Made by a program: the position numbers and the translations under genes. A stretch of DNA of 8,240 nt, from assembly GCA_002491565.1 (NCBI GenBank), contig DKWE01000042.1, forward strand, positions 16,054 through 24,293, in the 5' to 3' direction. Under the pieces are notes generated by a model. It did no database searches. It was given only the letters and a program-made list of their open reading frames with translations, and was not told the origin of the DNA. Shown piece by piece: positions 5,258 through 8,240 of the stretch. This DNA is from Lachnospiraceae bacterium UBA7160. Lineage in GTDB: Bacteria > Bacillota > Clostridia > Lachnospirales > Lachnospiraceae. Positions within the stretch are counted from its first letter, which is position 1, and every line of letters begins with the position of its first letter.

Positions 5258-6280
5258 ATGAAAATATTGACAATAGCAATTCCGTGCTATAATTCGGAAG
5301 CTTATATGGAAAAGTGCATCCGCTCGATCCTTCCGGTGGGTGAGGCTGTAGAGATTTTGATTGTGGATGATGGGTCGACGAAGGACCGCACACCGCAGAT
5401 CGCAGACAGCTATGCGGCGAACTATCCGTCGATCGTCCGCGCGGTTCATCAGGAAAATGGCGGGCATGGGGAAGCGGTCAATGCGGGCCTGCGTAATGCG
5501 TCCGGCTTGTACTATAAAGTTGTCGACAGTGATGACTGGGTGAACACAAAAGCCCTGGCCCGGATTGTCCGGAAGATGAAGGAGCTGGAAGCGGACGGCG
5601 GCGTGGACATGCTGCTCGCGAACTTTGTATACGATAAAGTAGGGGCGAAGCACAAGAAGCTGATGCGCTTTAAAAATGTCTTTCCGGAGGGGGAGGTCTT
5701 TGGCTGGGACCGGATGCGCCATATGCGCGAGACGCAGTACATCCTGATGCACAACATTTTTTACCGCACTCAGATGCTGCGTGACTGTGGCATGGAACTG
5801 CCGAAGCATACGTTCTACGTGGACAATATTTTTGCGTTCCAGCCCTTCCCGCATGTGGAAAAGCTGTACTATATGGACGAAAATCTATATCACTATTTTA
5901 TTGGCAGGGAAGATCAGTCGGTCAACGAACAGGTGATGATCGGGCGGATCGATCAGCAGATCCGGGTAAATAAGATTATGATCGATGTCATGGGACGGCA
6001 GGATTTTGTGATGAAGGATCCGCATCTGCGTAAATATATGAGAATCTATCTGAGTAAAATCATGACTGTGACATCGATGATGCTGATTCTGTCCGGTACA
6101 CAGGAAGCGCAGGAGAAAAAGACAGAGATCTGGGAGTATCTGAAGGAGCATTCGCCGGAGGATTACCGGGCGCTGCGGTTCGGACTTTTAGGGATCGGAG
6201 TGAATCTGCCCGGAAAAGCAGGCCGGAGGATATCGATTGCGGGCTATAAAATAGCGCAGAAATTTGTGGGTTTCAATTGA
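5258..6280 (+). CDS. Family 2 glycosyltransferase
   Basis: A 340-residue GT-A fold transferase that moves a sugar from a nucleotide donor to an acceptor. The N-terminal half shows the family marks: LTIAIPCYNSEAYMEKCIRS at the start, IVDDGS (35-40) for nucleotide binding, ENGGHGEAVNAGLRNASG (66-83), and VDSDDW (89-94), which holds the metal-binding DxD-type motif. The middle contains HNIFYR and a region HTFYVDNIFAFQPF, as in EpsJ/CpsI-like enzymes acting on surface polysaccharides. No confident membrane segment is visible; the only hydrophobic stretch (MTVTSMMLIL) is short and probably part of a helix. Donor and acceptor cannot be read from the sequence. The ATG at 5258 has AAGGGG six bases upstream; a GTG at 5216 in the same frame overlaps the mutY stop and is less likely. 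It lies close behind mutY, but this gives no functional link. Confidence 0.88.
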   Translation: MKILTIAIPCYNSEAYMEKCIRSILPVGEAVEILIVDDGSTKDRTPQIADSYAANYPSIVRAVHQENGGHGEAVNAGLRNASGLYYKVVDSDDWVNTKALARIVRKMKELEADGGVDMLLANFVYDKVGAKHKKLMRFKNVFPEGEVFGWDRMRHMRETQYILMHNIFYRTQMLRDCGMELPKHTFYVDNIFAFQPFPHVEKLYYMDENLYHYFIGREDQSVNEQVMIGRIDQQIRVNKIMIDVMGRQDFVMKDPHLRKYMRIYLSKIMTVTSMMLILSGTQEAQEKKTEIWEYLKEHSPEDYRALRFGLLGIGVNLPGKAGRRISIAGYKIAQKFVGFN

Positions 6281-6287
6281 CGCGGGA

Positions 6288-6316
6288 TTGTGTTTTTCTG
6301 GAAGTTGTGCTATGAT
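6288..6316 (+). promoter_or_regulatory. Extended -10 promoter of glnS
   Basis: TTGTGT (6288-6293), 17 bases, then TATGAT (6311-6316), preceded by TG at 6308-6309. The -35 is weak (3/6) and the -10 good (5/6). It lies just after the glycosyltransferase stop and would give a leader of about 210 bases. Confidence 0.55.
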
Positions 6317-6531
6317 GAACGCTGACTTGTGAGCTTCGGCGCTGAAGAGCCGGGGCTGCTTGGCGCAGGTGGCGTTCGTTTCGCGACGACCGGGCCGGCA
6401 GCGAGACCGTCCGGGTCGTGCCGACCGGAGCGGAGTGTGGAATTTTTCATGTAGTTATGCTTTGAAATCCCAGCGCCATGACATTGGGGACTGAACAGGT
6501 ACAGCGAGATCAAAATAAAGGAAGGAACAAT
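6317..6531 (+). other. Long structured leader of glnS with competing hairpins
   Basis: GAACGC (6317-6322) pairs with GCGTTC (6372-6377), enclosing small hairpins such as CTGC/GCAG (6356-6368). A GC-rich hairpin then spans 6386-6419: ACGACC with GGTCGT, continuing through GG/CC and CGG/CCG with two mismatches. An alternative hairpin at 6410-6429 pairs TCCGG and TCG with CGA and CCGGA around TGC, with one bulged G; it uses the 3' arm of the previous hairpin, so only one can form. TTTTT follows 16 bases later (6443-6447), too far for a standard terminator. The T-box consensus typical of synthetase leaders is not present. This looks like an attenuator or riboswitch-type leader of unknown ligand, or simply a GC-rich leader. 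Confidence 0.4.
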
Positions 6532-8208
6532 ATGGAACAGGAGAGAGAAGAAAAGGTTTCGAAAAACTTTATTGAGCAGATCATTGAGAAGGATCTGGCA
6601 GAGGGAACATGTAAGGCCGTGTGCACGCGTTTTCCGCCGGAGCCGAACGGTTATCTGCATATTGGACATGCAAAGTCTATTCTTTTGAACTATGGGCTTG
6701 CGCAGAAGTATGGCGGAAAGTTTAATCTTCGATTCGACGACACGAATCCGACGAAGGAGAAGACCGAGTTTGTGGAATCGATTATCGCTGATGTAAAATG
6801 GCTTGGCGCTGACTTCGAGGACCGGCTGTTTTTTGCATCGAACTATTTTGAGCAGATGTATGAGGCTGCAGTGAAGCTGATCAAAAAGGGAAAGGCGTTT
6901 GTCTGCGACCTCTCGCCGGAGGAGATCCGCAGCTACCGCGGCACGCTGACGGAGCCGGGCAAGGAGAGCCCGTACCGTGACCGTACCGTCGAGGAGAACC
7001 TGCAGCTGTTTGAAAATATGAAGAATGGCATGTACGCAGACGGCGAGAAGGTACTGCGCGCCAAAATCGACATGGCTTCCCCGAACATGAATATGCGGGA
7101 CCCGGTGATCTACCGTGTAGCGCATATCTCTCACCACAATACAGGGGATGAGTGGTGCATTTATCCGATGTACGACTTTGCGCATCCGATCGAGGACGCG
7201 ATTGAGGGTGTGACCCATTCGATCTGTACGCTGGAATTTGAGGATCACCGGCCTTTATATGACTGGGTGGTACGAGAGCTGGAGTATGAGCAGCCGCCGA
7301 AGCAGATCGAGTTTGCGAAGCTGTATCTGAACAATGTTGTGACCGGCAAGCGCTATATCAAGCAGCTGGTTGAAAAGGAGATTGTGGACGGCTGGGATGA
7401 CCCGCGTCTCGTATCGATCTCTGCGCTGCGCCGCCGCGGCTTTACGCCGGAGTCGATAAAGAGGTTTGTCGAGCTCTGCGGGGTCAGCAAGTCGGACAGT
7501 GTAGCGGACTATGCGATGCTGGAGTACTGCATCCGCGATGATTTGAAGCTGAAGTGCGCGCGCATGATGGCAGTACTGGATCCGGTGAAGCTGATTATTG
7601 ACAATTATCCGGAGGACCAGATGGAGGAGCTGGATGTCGAGAGAAATCTGGAGAACCCGGAGCTTGGCATGAAGAAGGTACCGTTTGGACGCGAGCTCTA
7701 TATTGACCGCGAGGACTTCATGGAGAATCCGCCGAAGAAGTATTTCCGTCTGTTCCCGGGCAATGAGGTGCGCCTGATGGGGGCATACTTTGTGAGGTGT
7801 ACCGGCTTTGAAAAGGATGCAGATGGCAATGTGACAGAGATTCACTGCACATATGATCCGGAGACAAAGTGCGGCAGCGGCTTTACAGGCCGGAAGGTAA
7901 AGGGCACGATCCACTGGGTAGCAGCAAAGACAGCGGTGCAGGTGGAGGCCCGGCTGTATGAGAATATCATCGATGAGGAGAAGGGCGTTTACAATAAGGA
8001 AGACGGATCGATGAATCTGAATCCGAACTCTTTGACGGTCCTGAAGAACTGCTTCGTCGAGCCGGCGATTCTGGGAGCAGAGCCGTATGACAAGTTCCAG
8101 TTCGTCCGCCAGGGCTTCTTCTGCGTCGATGTGAAGGACTCCAGACCGGATGCGCTGGTGTTCAACCGGATTGTGTCTCTGAAGAGTTCCTTCAAGCTTC
8201 CAAAGTAA
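6532..8208 (+). CDS. glnS: Glutaminyl-tRNA synthetase
   Basis: A 558-residue class I synthetase that charges tRNA-Gln with glutamine in the cytoplasm, close to the 554 residues of the E. coli enzyme. The signature FPPEPNGYLHIGHAKS (34-48) carries HIGH at 43-46. NLRFDDTNPTKE follows, then SPYRDR, and the GlnRS-type segment ISHHNTGDEWCIYPMYDFAHPIEDAIEGVTHSICTLEF, arguing against a glutamyl enzyme. The KMSKS loop reads VTGKR at 270-274 instead of the VMSKR of E. coli, keeping the Lys-Arg. The C-terminal anticodon-binding beta-barrels are complete (TGRKVKGTIHWV, NSLTVLKNCFVEP, FQFVRQGFFCVD, VFNRIVSLK). The start at 6532 has AAGGAAGG six bases upstream; an in-frame ATG at 6478 lacks one. Many Firmicutes make Gln-tRNA by amidation (GatCAB) and lack this gene, so its presence suggests ancestral lateral gain. 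The 32 bases after the stop show nothing. Confidence 0.96.
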   Translation: MEQEREEKVSKNFIEQIIEKDLAEGTCKAVCTRFPPEPNGYLHIGHAKSILLNYGLAQKYGGKFNLRFDDTNPTKEKTEFVESIIADVKWLGADFEDRLFFASNYFEQMYEAAVKLIKKGKAFVCDLSPEEIRSYRGTLTEPGKESPYRDRTVEENLQLFENMKNGMYADGEKVLRAKIDMASPNMNMRDPVIYRVAHISHHNTGDEWCIYPMYDFAHPIEDAIEGVTHSICTLEFEDHRPLYDWVVRELEYEQPPKQIEFAKLYLNNVVTGKRYIKQLVEKEIVDGWDDPRLVSISALRRRGFTPESIKRFVELCGVSKSDSVADYAMLEYCIRDDLKLKCARMMAVLDPVKLIIDNYPEDQMEELDVERNLENPELGMKKVPFGRELYIDREDFMENPPKKYFRLFPGNEVRLMGAYFVRCTGFEKDADGNVTEIHCTYDPETKCGSGFTGRKVKGTIHWVAAKTAVQVEARLYENIIDEEKGVYNKEDGSMNLNPNSLTVLKNCFVEPAILGAEPYDKFQFVRQGFFCVDVKDSRPDALVFNRIVSLKSSFKLPK

Positions 8209-8240
8209 ACTAACATAGGCACCACTACGCATGAAAGTCG

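Noticed and set aside
6410..6447. Hairpin at 6410-6429 plus TTTTT as an intrinsic terminator of a small RNA.
   Set aside because: The T-run begins 14 bases after the stem and is only five long, which does not fit an efficient terminator.
6310..8232. Two long minus-strand open frames opposite glnS (6310-7248 and 7255-8232).
   Set aside because: They are shadows of a certain, full-length GlnRS gene, with no family motifs of their own.

Overview
The window looks like chromosome of a Gram-positive, spore-forming Clostridia-type bacterium, most likely of the Lachnospiraceae kind. This is an inference from the gene set: a GH94 cellobiose phosphorylase, a CwlC-like leaderless amidase behind a sigma-K-like promoter, AGGAGG-type ribosome sites, and GC-rich genes separated by AT-rich promoter regions. 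No transposase, integrase, phage gene or CRISPR array is visible, and no tRNA or rRNA gene was recognised.

Left end (1-1675): the N-terminal 102 codons of a cellobiose phosphorylase read leftwards out of the window. A LacI-family repressor gene is transcribed divergently from it. The roughly 360-base gap holds a promoter for each side and a LacI/CcpA-type palindrome in front of each start codon, which suggests a self-regulated local sugar switch. Middle (1676-3962): uridine kinase (udk) is followed by a stretch of about 120 bases rich in nested and mutually exclusive stems. Then comes an N-acetylmuramoyl-L-alanine amidase with no signal peptide, a linker built of five 42-base tandem repeats, and a C-terminal SPOR domain. 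A site matching the sigma-K promoter consensus lies just upstream of the amidase, so it is probably a mother-cell lysis enzyme.

Right part (3963-8240): mutY (A/G-specific adenine glycosylase) has a strong extended -10 promoter and is followed after 38 bases by a family 2 glycosyltransferase, probably on the same transcript. Then comes glnS (glutaminyl-tRNA synthetase) with its own promoter and a leader of about 215 bases that can fold into competing hairpins. The GlnRS is full length but has a divergent KMSKS loop.

Most genes are ordinary housekeeping or carbohydrate genes. The most interesting parts are the two structured non-coding regions (udk-amidase gap and glnS leader), the sigma-K-like control of the amidase, and its expandable repeat linker. 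I found no clearly new multi-gene system.
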